Origin: Pseudoxanthomonas dokdonensis
GTDB lineage: Bacteria > Pseudomonadota > Gammaproteobacteria > Xanthomonadales > Xanthomonadaceae
DNA length: 64,000 bases
Direction of reading: 5' to 3'
Assembly (NCBI RefSeq): GCF_001431405.1
Contig: NZ_LDJL01000005.1
Coordinates: forward strand, 124,001 to 188,000
Part shown: positions 50,926 through 61,368 of the stretch, piece by piece
Layout: each line of letters starts with the position of its first letter
How positions within the stretch are numbered: the stretch's first letter is position 1
Made by a program: the position numbers and the translations under genes
The notes under the pieces: generated by a model
Told to the model about the DNA's origin: nothing
The model's input: the letters and a program-made list of their open reading frames with translations, nothing else
Databases searched by the model: none

Positions 50926-53900
50926 ATGCCTAACGCGTGGCGGATTCTGAGTCGTTGGTTGAGATTGCGTCGTCGATTGTGGCGATGGGGGCGCGCCGCC
51001 ATGCGCAAGGCGCCGGCGCTGGAAGCCCCGTTGCGGGCGACCCTGCTGAGCAGCGAGCAGATGGAGGACCGCGGCCGGGCACTGGCCCGTGCCCACACCA
51101 TCGCCGCCCGGCCCTGCCCCGACCAGTTGCTGGGGCGGTTGAAGGAAAACGAGGTGCTGCTGGATTCGGCCTGCAGCCTGCTCACCTCGCTGGTGCGCCA
51201 GGACCTGCGCATCGCCCCGGCCGGCGAATGGCTGCTGGACAACTTCTATCTGGTTGAAGAACAGATCCGCACCGCCCGCCGCTATCTGCCCAAGCATTAC
51301 AGCCGCGAGCTGCCCTGCCTGGACAGCGGCCCGTTTGCCGGCCTGCCGCGGGTCTACGACCTCGCCCAGGAAGTGATTGCCCACGGCGATGGCCGTATCG
51401 ACGCGCAGAGCATCAGCCGTTTCGTCTCCGCCTACCAGGACGTCAGCCCGCTGCGGCTGGGTGAACTGTGGGCGATCCCGATCATGTTGCGACTGGCCTT
51501 GATCGACAACCTGCGCCGGGTCGCCTCGCGGGTGATGCGTGACGCCGGTGAGCAGCGCTCGGCGATGGAATGGGCGCGCGCGCTCAATCGCGCCGCCCTC
51601 GACAGCCCACGCGACATGGTCCTGGTGGTCGCCGACATGGCGCGTTCCAATCCGCCACTGTCGGGCACGTTCGTCGCCGAACTGACCCGCAACCTGCAGG
51701 GCGGCGGCGCGGTGCTGTCGATGCCGCTGGCCTGGGTTGAACATTGGGTCACCGAAAGCGGCCACAGCATCAAGGATCTGGTCTACGCGGAAAACCAGCA
51801 GCAGGCCGCCGACCAGGTCTCGATCAGCAACAGCATCCACAGCATGCGTTTCCTGGCCAACATGGACTGGCGCGAGTTTGTCGAAACCATGAGCCAGGTC
51901 GATGCCGAACTGCGCCAGGATCCGGCCGGCACCTATTCGCTGATGGACTTCAACACCCGCGATGTCTACCGGCACATGGTCGAAAAACTGGCCAAGCGCA
52001 GCGGCGTGGCCGAACCCGAAGTGGCGGCACTGGCCCGGCAACTGGCCGGGCAGCACCGGTCCGACCCGCTGCACGCACATGTCGGCTATTACCTGATCGA
52101 TGACGGCTTGAAGCAGCTCAAGCAGGCGGTTGCCGCTGCATCTCCACAAGGCAGGGTCGCCCATACCAGCCCGCAGCGCTTGCCGCTATGGGCGTACCTG
52201 ACGCCGATCGCCATGCTGACCGTGGCTGCCAGCGCGATCCTGCTGGCGCAGCTGGCCGGGCTGGGCTGGCCGCTGTGGGCTTTTGCGCTGGCGGCGCTGT
52301 TGTCGGTGGTGACGTTCAGCGAGCTGGCGATCGCCCTGGTCAACTGGCTGGCAACCATCCTGGTTACCCCGCGTCCACTGCCGCGGCTGGATTACAGCAA
52401 AGGCATCCCGGCGCAATCGCGTTCGCTGGTGGCGGTACCGTGCATGCTCGGCAGCACCGATGGCATCGACGCGCTGGTCGAGGGGCTGGAGGTACGTTAT
52501 CTGGCCAACCGCGATGCGCACCTGCATTTCGCCCTGCTCAGTGATTTCCTCGATGCCAGCGAGGAGACCATGCCCGGCGACGACGCCCTGCTGGACTACG
52601 CCAGCCGCCAGATCGCCAACCTCAACACCCGCTATGACCCCGAGCACGGCCAGCGCTTCTTCCTGCTGCACCGGCCACGGCGCTGGAACCCGCGGGAACG
52701 GGCCTGGATGGGCCACGAACGCAAGCGCGGCAAGCTGGCGGCGCTGAACGCGCTGCTGCGCCAGCACCGGCAGCGCAATGCCGCCGCCGGTGACGACTTC
52801 ATGCGCGTGGTCGGCAACACCGAAGTGCTGGCCAACGTGCGTTACGTGATCACCCTCGACAGCGACACCCGGCTGCCGCGTGACGCCGCCCGCGAATTCG
52901 TCGGCACCCTGGCGCATCCGCTCAACCACGCCCGCTTCGATGAGACCCGCAACGTGGTCACCCGCGGCTACGGCATCCTGCAGCCGGGCATCGGCAGCAG
53001 CATGAGCGGCGGCCGGCTGACCCGCTTCGCCCGCCTGTTCGGCAGCGAACCGGGGATTGATCCGTACACCCGCACGGTCTCGGACGTGTACCAGGATCTG
53101 TTCCGCGAAGGATCGTTCATCGGCAAGGGCATCTACGATGTCGACGCCTTCGAACACGCGCTGGACAACCGCTTCCCGGAAAACGCCATCCTCAGCCATG
53201 ATCTGCTGGAAGGCTGTTATGCGCGCGCCGGGCTGGTCAGCGATGTCCGCCTGTTCGAGGACTATCCCTCGCGCTATGCCACCGACGTCAAGCGCCGCTC
53301 GCGCTGGATTCGCGGCGACTGGCAGTTGCTGCCGTGGTTGTTGCCGTGGGTACCGATGGCCGGCAACGGCTGGCAGGCCAATCCGCTGTCGTGGCTGTCG
53401 CGCGGCAAGCTGCTGGACAACCTGCGCCGCAGCCTGGTGCCGTCGGCGACGCTGATCCTGTTGCTGGCCGGCTGGCTGGTGTTGCCGCATCCACTGACCT
53501 GGACCTTGTGGCTGTTGAGCCTGTTGTTGCTGCCGGCGATCGTGCCGGCGCTGCGCAACACCTTCGTCAAGCCCGAAGACATGACCCTGGAAACCCACCT
53601 GCTGCAGGTGGGCAAGGCAGTCGCGCGGCAATTGCAGCAGGCGTTGATCAACCTCGCCTGCCTGCCGTACGAAGCACTGTTCAGTGCCGCCGCGATCACG
53701 CGCACCCTGTGGCGACTGCTGGTCAGTCGCCGCCACCTGTTGCAATGGGATCCTTCCAGCGAGGTCGAACGACGGCTTGGCCAGCGCGGCAACATCGAGC
53801 TGGTCGGGATGCTGCCTTCGGCATTGCTGGCGGTGCTGGCACTGGTCGCGGTGGCGCACTTCAATCCGCAGGCGCTGGCAGTGGCCGCACCATTGACCCT

Positions 53901-56900
53901 GGCGTGGATGCTGGCGCCGTGGCTGATGGCCTGGCTGGGCCAGCCACCGCAGGCGCGCACCGCCGATCTGTCCGAACAGCAGACCGCATTTCTCGGCCGG
54001 CTGGCGCGACGGACCTGGGCGTTCTTCGAGGTCTACCTGCGCGATGAGGATCACTGGCTGCCGCCGGACAACATCCAGGAACACCCTTCGCTGGTCGTCG
54101 CCCGCCGCACCTCGCCCACCAATATCGGCCTGTCGCTGCTGGCCAACCTGTCGGCGTATGACTTCGGCTACCTGCAGGTGGATGGGGTCATGCAGCGCAC
54201 CAGCGCGACGCTGGCGACGATGGAGGCCCTGCCCCGCCACCGCGGCCATTTCTATAACTGGTACGACACCGAAACCCTGGCGCCGTTGCCGCCGCGCTAC
54301 ATCTCCACCGTCGACAGCGGCAATCTGGCCGGCCATCTGCTGACCCTGCGCCAGGGTCTACTGGCGCTGGTCGACGCGCCGGTGCTGGCGGCGAGCACCA
54401 TGACCGGGCTGGCCCACGCCTGTGGCCTGCTGCGCGAAACCGTGCACAACAGCGACTGGCTGGACCAGACCATGCGCCAGGCGCTGGAGGCAATAGCCGC
54501 GCGGATTGATGACGCCGCCGTGCAACCGCCACAGACGCTGGGCCAGGCTCTGGCCGTGCTGTCGGCGATCGAACTGCAATGCGCCCGGTTGCAGGAAAGT
54601 TTCCCGCCCAGCCTGCTGCACGACGATGCCAGCAGCCCGCATTACTGGCTGCGCGCGCTGCGCGAACAGGCGCAGCACGCGCTGCGTGAAATCCGCCATC
54701 TGGCCCCGTGGCTGGAAGACACCGCCACCGACGCGGCCGCCGAGAGCGTGGCCGAATCACGCATCCCCAGCCTGCGCCAGATCAAGGACCTGGCCGGGCA
54801 TCCGCTGGCACGGACCCGCGCCCGCGAACGCATCCACCAGTTGGAGCGGCTGGCGCACCTGGCCGGGCAGATGTCGCTGATGGAGTATGGGTTCCTGTAT
54901 GACCGCGGCCGCAAGCTGTTGTCGATCGGCTACAACGTCGACGAGCGGCGCCTGGACGAAGCCCACTACGATCTGCTGGCTTCCGAGGCCCGCCTGTGCA
55001 GTTTCGTCGCCATCGCCCAAGGCCAGTTGCCGCAGGACACCTGGTTTGCACTGGGCCGGTTGCTGACCGAGGTCAACGGCGATGCCACGCTGTTGTCGTG
55101 GAGCGGCTCGATGTTCGAGTACCTGATGCCGCAACTGGTGATGCCCAGCTATCCGGACACGCTGCTGGACCAGACCTCGCAGCATGCGGTCGAAGCGCAG
55201 ATCGCGCACGGCGAACGCCAGGGCATCCCGTGGGGCGTATCCGAGTCCGGCTACAACACCGTCGACAGCCGCCTCAACTACCAGTACCGCGCCTTCGGCA
55301 CGCCCGGACTGGGCCTGAAGCGCGGCCTGAGCCAGGACGTGGTGATAGCGCCGTACGCGACGATGATGGCGTTGATGGTCGCGCCGCGCGCAGCCTGCGA
55401 GAACCTGCAACGGCTGCACACGCTGGGCTTCAGTGGCCGCTATGGCATGTATGAAGCAGTCGATTACACCCCGGCGCGGGTGCCGCCGGGACAGGAATAC
55501 GCGTTGATCCGTTCGTTCATGGCCCATCACCAGGGCATGGGCTTCCTGGCCCTGGATTACCTGCTGTGCCAGCAGCCGATGCAGAAGCGCTTCACCGCCG
55601 ACGCCGAATTCCAGGCCACCCTGCTGCTGTTGCAGGAACGCATTCCGCACACCGGCGTGTTCCATCCGCACGAGACCGAAGCACAGGCGCCCAACCTGGC
55701 CCAGAACGAATCGGAAATGCAGCTGCGGGTGATGCGCTCGCCCAGCCCCAGCCGGCCAGCGGTGCAGTTGCTGTCCAATGGCCGCTACCACGGCATGCTG
55801 ACCAGTGCCGGTGGCGGCTACAGCCGCATCCATGAGATGGCGCTGACCCGCTGGCGCGAAGACAGCACCCGCGACCCGTGGGGCATCTGGTGCTATCTGC
55901 GCGACGTGTACAGCGGCGACAGCTGGTCGGCGGCCTATCAGCCCACCTGCGTCGACACCGACGAGTACGAAGCCATCTTCACCGATGCCAAGGCCGAGTT
56001 CCGCTGCAAGAACCGCGCCTTCGACAGCCATCTGGAGATCGCCATCTCGCCCGAGGACGACATCGAGCTGCGCCGCTTGCGGATCAGCAACCGTTCGCGG
56101 CGCACGCGGGTGATCGAGATCACCACCTACGCCGAAGTGGTGCTGGCCCCGGCCATCGCCGACGAGCTGCATCCGGCTTTCAGCAATCTTTTCGTGCAGA
56201 CCGAGATCGTCGCCGCCAAACAGGCACTGATGTGCACCCGGCGGCCGCGTTCGCATGACGAAGTGCCGCCATGGATGTTCCACCTGGTGGCGGTGCACGA
56301 TGCCGACGTGCAGTCGATGTCCTATGAAACCGATCGCGCGCGCTTCCTCGGCCGCGGCCGCACCCCGCGCAATCCGCTGGCACTGGATGAACTGGAGGCG
56401 CTGTCCAATACCAGCGGTTCGGTGCTCGACCCGATTGTCGCCATCCGCACCCGGATCGAGCTCAAGCCGGAGCAGACCGCGACCATCGACATGGTCTACG
56501 GCACTGGTCCTGACCGCGCCGCCTGCAGCGCCCTGGTCGACAAATACCGCGACCGCCGCCTCGCCGACCGGGTGTTCGATCTGGCCTGGACCCACAGTCA
56601 GGTAATTCGTCGCCAGATCAATGCCAGCCAGACCGATGCCCAGATCTACGAGCAACTGGCCAGCCTGATGCTGTACACGCATCCGTCGATGCGCGCCGAC
56701 AGCGAGATCCTGCTGCAGAACCGGCGTGGCCAGTCCGGGCTGTGGGGCCATGCGATCTCCGGCGATCTGCCGATCCTGCTGTTGCAGATCTCCGATGCCG
56801 AGAACATCGAACTGGTGCGCCAGCTGGTGCAGGCACACGCCTATTGGCGATTGAAGGGCCTGCGCGTGGATCTGGTGATCTGGAACGAAAGCCAGACCGG

Positions 56901-59703
56901 CTATCGCCAGCAGTTGCAGGATCAGATCCTGGGCATGATCGCCACGGATCCCGAAGCCACCCTGCTGGATCGTCCGGGCGGCATCTTCGTGCGCCCGGCG
57001 CAGCAGCTGACCCAGGAAGATCGCATCCTGCTCAGCACCGTCGCCCGCGCCATCATCAGCGACAAGCAGGGCAGCCTGGCCAGCCAGGTCGGCAAGCGGC
57101 TGGCACCGGAACGCGATCTGCCGCCATTGCTGGAGGTGGCCGAGACACCCCGCATCAGCGTTGCCGACAACGTGGACACGGTCGATGCCGGCAGCGCGCC
57201 AGCCGAGGATCCGCTGCTGGGCCTGCCGCCAGCGGTCGCACTGGGCGAAGACCAGGACCCGTGGCCATTCGAACCGGTCGAAACGCAGCAGTTGTTCGAC
57301 AACGGCATCGGTGCGTTCGCCGCCAGCGGTCGCGAATACATCGCCGTATCGCGGCCCGGCCAGCCGACCCCGGCACCGTGGTCCAACATACTGGCCAACC
57401 CGATGCTCGGCAGCGTGGTCAGCGAGAGCTCGACCGGCTATACCTGGTTCGAGAACGCACACGAGCTGCGGCTGACACCGTGGCACAACGACCCGGTCAG
57501 CGACACCAGCGGCGAAGCGTTCTACCTGCGCGATGAGGAGACCGGCAAGGTCTGGTCACCGCTGCCACTGCCCTGCCCCGGCAGCGGCGCCTACCGCACC
57601 CGCCACGGCTTCGGTTACAGCGTCTACGAACACATCGAAGATGGCATCGCCAGCGAGCTGTGGGTCTATGTCGGGCTGGAAGACCCGGTCAAGTATTCGG
57701 CGCTGCGGCTGCGCAACCATTCCGGCCGCGCCCGCCGCATCAGTGCCACCGGCTACGTCGAATGGGTGCTGGGTGATCTGCGCGCGAAAAACCAGATGCA
57801 CGTGCTGACCGAATGCGACAGCCAGACCGGGCTGCTGACCGCGCGCAATCCGTACAACATCGAGTTCGAAGGCCGCACCGCGTTCTTCGACGTCGATGCC
57901 GGCAGCCGCAGCTTCACCTGCGACCGCGCCGAGTTCATCGGCCGCAATGGCAGCCTGGCGCAACCGGCGGCGTTGCGCCGGCAGAAGTTGTCCGGGCGCT
58001 GCGGGGTGGCGATGGACCCGTGCGCGGCAATCCAGGTGCCGCTGGAGCTGGCCGCCGACAACGGCCAGCGCTGCCACGAGCTGGTGTTCCGCCTGGGCAT
58101 GGCCACCAATGCCGGCGAGGCCCAGCGCCTTGCGCTGCGCAGCCGCGGCGTGCAGCTGGCCCACGACGCACTGGACAGCGTGCGCATCCACTGGCTGCAC
58201 GTGCTCGGCAAGATCAAGGTCAGCACCCCGGAGCCGAGCGTCGACATGCTGGTCAACGGCTGGCTGATGTACCAGACCCTGGCCTGCCGCTACATCGCCC
58301 GCAGTGGTTATTACCAGTCCGGCGGCGCGTTCGGTTTCCGCGATCAACTGCAGGACACCATGGCCAGCGTGCACGCCGCGCCGGAGCTGACCCGCGAACA
58401 CCTGCTGGCCAGCGCCGCGCACCAGTTCCCGCAGGGCGACGTGATGCACTGGTGGCATCCGCCGCAGGGCCGCGGCGTGCGTACCCGCTGCTCCGACGAT
58501 TACCTGTGGCTGCCGCTGGCGACCAGTCGCTACCTGCAGGTGACCGCCGACCGCTCGGTGCTGGGCGAAAGCGTGCGCTTTGTCGAAGGCCGCCCGGTCA
58601 ATGCCGACGAAGAGTCGTATTACGACATGCCAACCACCTCGCACCAGCAGGCCACGCTGTACCGGCACTGCGTGCTGGCGCTGCAACGCGGCACCGAGCT
58701 GCTCGGGCAGCAGGGACTGCCGTTGATGGGCAGCGGCGACTGGAACGACGGCATGAACCGGGTTGGCGATGCCGGCAAGGGCGAAAGCGTCTGGCTCGGT
58801 TTCTTCCTGTACCAGACCCTGACCCAGTTCATCGCCGTGGCCGAGGCACAAGGCGACGCTGAAGTGGCCGACTATTGCCGCAGCAGCGCCGCCACCCTGC
58901 GCGACAACCTGCACCAGCATGCCTGGGATGGCGAATGGTACCGGCGCGCCTGGTTCGACGACGGCACGCCGGTCGGCTCGCACCTCAGCGACGAGTGCCG
59001 CATCGACTCCATTTCGCAGAGCTGGGCGGTGCTGTCGGGCGCCGGTGATCCGCAACGGGTGCGTACCGCGATGGCCTCGCTCGACAAGTACCTGGTCAAG
59101 CGCGACGCCGGCCTGATCCAGCTGCTGGATCCACCATTCGACAAGACCCCCAAGGACCCCGGCTACATCCGTGGCTATGTCCCGGGCGTGCGCGAGAACG
59201 GCGGCCAGTACACCCATGCCGCGGTGTGGACGGCGATGGCCTTCGCCGAGATGGGCGACAGCGCCACCGCATGGGAACTGACCCGCATGATCAATCCGGT
59301 CAACCATGGCGACGACGCCGACCGGCTTGCCACCTACAAGGTCGAGCCCTACGTCATGGCCGCCGACGTCTATGGGGTGGCCCCGCATGTCGGACGCGGT
59401 GGCTGGACCTGGTACACCGGCTCGGCCGGCTGGATGTATCGCCTGCTGACAGAATCACTGCTGGGTCTGGAGCGCATCGGCGATCGCCTGCGGGTGCGAC
59501 CGCGGGTGCCGGCTGCATGGCGCGACGGCTATCAGTTGCAGTATCGCCACGGCCAGGCGGTGTACCTGATCGAGCTGCGTCCCGGTGACCATGCCACGCA
59601 GCAGGTCTGGGTGGATGAACAAGCCAGCGCCGACGGCGACATCCCATTGCTCGATGACGGCCACGTCCACCACGTCCGCATCGAGTATCCGGCGGTCGAT
59701 TGA
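50926..59703 (+). CDS. ndvB: Cyclic beta-1,2-glucan synthase-type protein (NdvB/GT84-GH94)
   Basis: A 2925-residue inner-membrane enzyme. Parts in order: an N-terminal cytoplasmic region, membrane helices at about 424-482, the GT84 glycosyltransferase domain with metal/UDP-Glc motif TLDSDTRLPRD (about 642), and further helices at about 838-878 and 960-1005. Then come a glycoamylase-like domain (SESGYNTVDSRLNYQYRAFG, SFMAHHQGMGFLALDYLL, about 1315-1545), two carbohydrate-binding beta-sandwich regions, and a C-terminal GH94 phosphorylase-like domain with catalytic GSGDWNDGMN (about 2602). It makes and cyclises periplasmic beta-1,2-glucan from UDP-glucose, important for osmotic adaptation and host interaction. 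AGGACAGGA precedes the start. Its stop overlaps the next ATG. Confidence 0.95.
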   Translation: MPNAWRILSRWLRLRRRLWRWGRAAMRKAPALEAPLRATLLSSEQMEDRGRALARAHTIAARPCPDQLLGRLKENEVLLDSACSLLTSLVRQDLRIAPAGEWLLDNFYLVEEQIRTARRYLPKHYSRELPCLDSGPFAGLPRVYDLAQEVIAHGDGRIDAQSISRFVSAYQDVSPLRLGELWAIPIMLRLALIDNLRRVASRVMRDAGEQRSAMEWARALNRAALDSPRDMVLVVADMARSNPPLSGTFVAELTRNLQGGGAVLSMPLAWVEHWVTESGHSIKDLVYAENQQQAADQVSISNSIHSMRFLANMDWREFVETMSQVDAELRQDPAGTYSLMDFNTRDVYRHMVEKLAKRSGVAEPEVAALARQLAGQHRSDPLHAHVGYYLIDDGLKQLKQAVAAASPQGRVAHTSPQRLPLWAYLTPIAMLTVAASAILLAQLAGLGWPLWAFALAALLSVVTFSELAIALVNWLATILVTPRPLPRLDYSKGIPAQSRSLVAVPCMLGSTDGIDALVEGLEVRYLANRDAHLHFALLSDFLDASEETMPGDDALLDYASRQIANLNTRYDPEHGQRFFLLHRPRRWNPRERAWMGHERKRGKLAALNALLRQHRQRNAAAGDDFMRVVGNTEVLANVRYVITLDSDTRLPRDAAREFVGTLAHPLNHARFDETRNVVTRGYGILQPGIGSSMSGGRLTRFARLFGSEPGIDPYTRTVSDVYQDLFREGSFIGKGIYDVDAFEHALDNRFPENAILSHDLLEGCYARAGLVSDVRLFEDYPSRYATDVKRRSRWIRGDWQLLPWLLPWVPMAGNGWQANPLSWLSRGKLLDNLRRSLVPSATLILLLAGWLVLPHPLTWTLWLLSLLLLPAIVPALRNTFVKPEDMTLETHLLQVGKAVARQLQQALINLACLPYEALFSAAAITRTLWRLLVSRRHLLQWDPSSEVERRLGQRGNIELVGMLPSALLAVLALVAVAHFNPQALAVAAPLTLAWMLAPWLMAWLGQPPQARTADLSEQQTAFLGRLARRTWAFFEVYLRDEDHWLPPDNIQEHPSLVVARRTSPTNIGLSLLANLSAYDFGYLQVDGVMQRTSATLATMEALPRHRGHFYNWYDTETLAPLPPRYISTVDSGNLAGHLLTLRQGLLALVDAPVLAASTMTGLAHACGLLRETVHNSDWLDQTMRQALEAIAARIDDAAVQPPQTLGQALAVLSAIELQCARLQESFPPSLLHDDASSPHYWLRALREQAQHALREIRHLAPWLEDTATDAAAESVAESRIPSLRQIKDLAGHPLARTRARERIHQLERLAHLAGQMSLMEYGFLYDRGRKLLSIGYNVDERRLDEAHYDLLASEARLCSFVAIAQGQLPQDTWFALGRLLTEVNGDATLLSWSGSMFEYLMPQLVMPSYPDTLLDQTSQHAVEAQIAHGERQGIPWGVSESGYNTVDSRLNYQYRAFGTPGLGLKRGLSQDVVIAPYATMMALMVAPRAACENLQRLHTLGFSGRYGMYEAVDYTPARVPPGQEYALIRSFMAHHQGMGFLALDYLLCQQPMQKRFTADAEFQATLLLLQERIPHTGVFHPHETEAQAPNLAQNESEMQLRVMRSPSPSRPAVQLLSNGRYHGMLTSAGGGYSRIHEMALTRWREDSTRDPWGIWCYLRDVYSGDSWSAAYQPTCVDTDEYEAIFTDAKAEFRCKNRAFDSHLEIAISPEDDIELRRLRISNRSRRTRVIEITTYAEVVLAPAIADELHPAFSNLFVQTEIVAAKQALMCTRRPRSHDEVPPWMFHLVAVHDADVQSMSYETDRARFLGRGRTPRNPLALDELEALSNTSGSVLDPIVAIRTRIELKPEQTATIDMVYGTGPDRAACSALVDKYRDRRLADRVFDLAWTHSQVIRRQINASQTDAQIYEQLASLMLYTHPSMRADSEILLQNRRGQSGLWGHAISGDLPILLLQISDAENIELVRQLVQAHAYWRLKGLRVDLVIWNESQTGYRQQLQDQILGMIATDPEATLLDRPGGIFVRPAQQLTQEDRILLSTVARAIISDKQGSLASQVGKRLAPERDLPPLLEVAETPRISVADNVDTVDAGSAPAEDPLLGLPPAVALGEDQDPWPFEPVETQQLFDNGIGAFAASGREYIAVSRPGQPTPAPWSNILANPMLGSVVSESSTGYTWFENAHELRLTPWHNDPVSDTSGEAFYLRDEETGKVWSPLPLPCPGSGAYRTRHGFGYSVYEHIEDGIASELWVYVGLEDPVKYSALRLRNHSGRARRISATGYVEWVLGDLRAKNQMHVLTECDSQTGLLTARNPYNIEFEGRTAFFDVDAGSRSFTCDRAEFIGRNGSLAQPAALRRQKLSGRCGVAMDPCAAIQVPLELAADNGQRCHELVFRLGMATNAGEAQRLALRSRGVQLAHDALDSVRIHWLHVLGKIKVSTPEPSVDMLVNGWLMYQTLACRYIARSGYYQSGGAFGFRDQLQDTMASVHAAPELTREHLLASAAHQFPQGDVMHWWHPPQGRGVRTRCSDDYLWLPLATSRYLQVTADRSVLGESVRFVEGRPVNADEESYYDMPTTSHQQATLYRHCVLALQRGTELLGQQGLPLMGSGDWNDGMNRVGDAGKGESVWLGFFLYQTLTQFIAVAEAQGDAEVADYCRSSAATLRDNLHQHAWDGEWYRRAWFDDGTPVGSHLSDECRIDSISQSWAVLSGAGDPQRVRTAMASLDKYLVKRDAGLIQLLDPPFDKTPKDPGYIRGYVPGVRENGGQYTHAAVWTAMAFAEMGDSATAWELTRMINPVNHGDDADRLATYKVEPYVMAADVYGVAPHVGRGGWTWYTGSAGWMYRLLTESLLGLERIGDRLRVRPRVPAAWRDGYQLQYRHGQAVYLIELRPGDHATQQVWVDEQASADGDIPLLDDGHVHHVRIEYPAVD

Positions 59704-59963
59704 TGCCCGGCCGCCGGCCATTGGCGGATCAGCTGGCGCAGCTGGAAGCCGCGCTGGTGCCATGGCTGGCCAGCGCGCCGCATCCGGCCGCGTTCTGGCC
59801 GCAGTTCCAGGCGTTGGCCGACGAGATACGTCTACGGGCGGCACCCGCCGAGCGGCCATGGGTGGACGCGCGGATCGAACGGATGCTGCAGGCACGCGCG
59901 GCGGAGCTGCCGTTGCCGCTGGAGGCCGGACCGGCCAGCCGGCCGCCATCGCCTGCGTCATGA
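59703..59963 (+). CDS. Small protein translationally coupled to the glucan synthase
   Basis: An 86-residue protein whose ATG overlaps the glucan synthase stop (TGATG). It is rich in Ala, Pro, Leu and Arg, apparently helical (LADQLAQLEAALVPWLASAP, IERMLQARAAELPLPLEAG) with no membrane segment and no Cys. No family is recognised. Coupling suggests it is made in step with the synthase. Confidence 0.6.
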   Translation: MPGRRPLADQLAQLEAALVPWLASAPHPAAFWPQFQALADEIRLRAAPAERPWVDARIERMLQARAAELPLPLEAGPASRPPSPAS

Positions 59964-60183
59964 GCGGGCGTAGCGCCCTGCGGTGGTTACTGCACGCGAT
60001 ATCGCGCCATGCCGTGGTTACCCCAGCCTGCCCGGTGTCGGCCCCCGCTGCGCGCGGAACCATTCAAAGCGCTGCGCATGAAATGTCGATCCAGGCGTGG
60101 CTGGTGCGTCATTGCATCAGGGCATGGACGCCTGCCCGCCATCCAGTCCAACCGATCCAGCGAACACCCATAGAGGCTACGCC

Positions 60184-60582
60184 ATGAACAGGAAAATCTT
60201 CATCAACCTTCCCGTCACCGACGTGGCCAGGTCAGCGACCTTCTTCGAAGCATTGGGTTTTTCCCGCAATCCACGGTTCAGCGGTGAAGGTGGCGCCTGC
60301 ATCGTCGTCAGCGACACGGTCATCGTCATGCTGCTGTCGCATGCCCGCTTCCGCGACTTCACCCCCAAGCAGGTATGCGATACGCGCCAGGCGGTCGAAG
60401 TCCTGCTGACCCTGACCTGCCAGAGCCGCGACGAGGTGGATGAACTGGTCGCCAGGGCACTCGCGGCCGGCGGTTCCAGCTACGACCAGTCCGAAGACGA
60501 TGGCTTCATGTATTCGCACAGTTTTGTCGATCCGGATGGCCACGGCTGGGGGCTGGTGCATATGCGTGATGCGTCGGCGTAG
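60184..60582 (+). CDS. VOC/glyoxalase-superfamily protein
   Basis: A 132-residue vicinal-oxygen-chelate protein: INLPVTDVARSATFFEALGF at the start and FVDPDGHGWGLVHM at the end, the classic VOC frame. Metal-binding His/Glu are not fully convincing, so it may be a binding rather than catalytic member. ATG 60184 is preceded by GAGGCTACGCC. Stands alone. Confidence 0.85.
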   Translation: MNRKIFINLPVTDVARSATFFEALGFSRNPRFSGEGGACIVVSDTVIVMLLSHARFRDFTPKQVCDTRQAVEVLLTLTCQSRDEVDELVARALAAGGSSYDQSEDDGFMYSHSFVDPDGHGWGLVHMRDASA

Positions 60583-60665
60583 CCGCCAACGGCGGCATCT
60601 TCCTGGTTACCGGAGCACGTCGTCAGTATACTAAGCTCATCTTCGGCTGACGGGCAGCCATACGA

Positions 60666-60908
60666 ATGTGGTCGACCATGGACAAGCCCACGCGCGGTAC
60701 GCAATGGATGCTCCTGTTCGGAGGATGTCTGCTTTTCCTGATGGGAGGTTCAGCGTCGCTGCGCTGGCTGGCAACAGGTATCCCGCTATTCAAGCTGAGG
60801 GGTATCACCTACACAGGCATGTATGCGGCGATCCCGATCATCGGCTTCACCCTGCTCGGAGGCGCACTGATCGTGACCAGCACATGCAACCTGCGGCCTT
60901 GGCGATAA
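60666..60908 (+). CDS. Small two-helix membrane protein, hypothetical
   Basis: Eighty residues with two hydrophobic helices (WMLLFGGCLLFLMGG and YAAIPIIGFTLLGGALIV). ATG 60678 is an in-frame alternative start; neither has a good ribosome site. No family recognised. It precedes the DUF2007 gene by 30 bases. Confidence 0.5.
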   Translation: MWSTMDKPTRGTQWMLLFGGCLLFLMGGSASLRWLATGIPLFKLRGITYTGMYAAIPIIGFTLLGGALIVTSTCNLRPWR

Positions 60909-60938
60909 TCATCATTCCAATCAGGATTCGATTCACAG

Positions 60939-61349
60939 ATGCTCATCATCATCGGACGATACATCGATCCTTGGGAGGCCTACATACTGCGCGGGCTGCT
61001 GCTTGCCGAGGGGATTCCCGCCAGCGTCGCCGGCGATCAGCACGTGGTCGCCAACTGGCCGATGTCGATGGCGTTGGGCGGGGTCGCACTGCAGGTGCCA
61101 TTGGCATTCCGGGAACAGGCCGCGGCATTGATCGACGACTACCATGCCGGTGTCCTGGAACAGGCATTCCTGGCAGATGACCCCAGCCGGGCCGATACCT
61201 GCCCGGCCTGCGGCTCGTTGCAGATTGCCGCTGCGGTGCCGCTGACGCAGAAGCTGCTCGCGGTCGCCACCTGTCTGGTCGCTTCAGCGCCTTTCCCTGC
61301 CCGCGCCAGCCGGATGTCCTGTCGTGCCTGTGGCAACCATTGGCATTGA
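60939..61349 (+). CDS. DUF2007-type protein with zinc-ribbon end
   Basis: A 136-residue protein. The N-terminus GRYIDPWEAYILRGLLLAEG, IPASVAGDQHVVANW and LQVPLAFREQAAALI fits the DUF2007 (putative signal-transducing) ferredoxin-like fold. The C-terminal half has CPACGS and CRACGNHWH, a likely zinc ribbon. Function unknown. It is convergent with the DUF305 gene. Confidence 0.75.
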   Translation: MLIIIGRYIDPWEAYILRGLLLAEGIPASVAGDQHVVANWPMSMALGGVALQVPLAFREQAAALIDDYHAGVLEQAFLADDPSRADTCPACGSLQIAAAVPLTQKLLAVATCLVASAPFPARASRMSCRACGNHWH

Positions 61350-61368
61350 TCCCTGGCGCAACGGCCTG

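Noticed and set aside
52186-59388. Several minus-strand open frames of 600-900 codons inside the glucan synthase
   Set aside because: They lie wholly antisense to a protein with full GT84 and GH94 motifs and show only Gln/Arg/His-rich low-complexity sequence.
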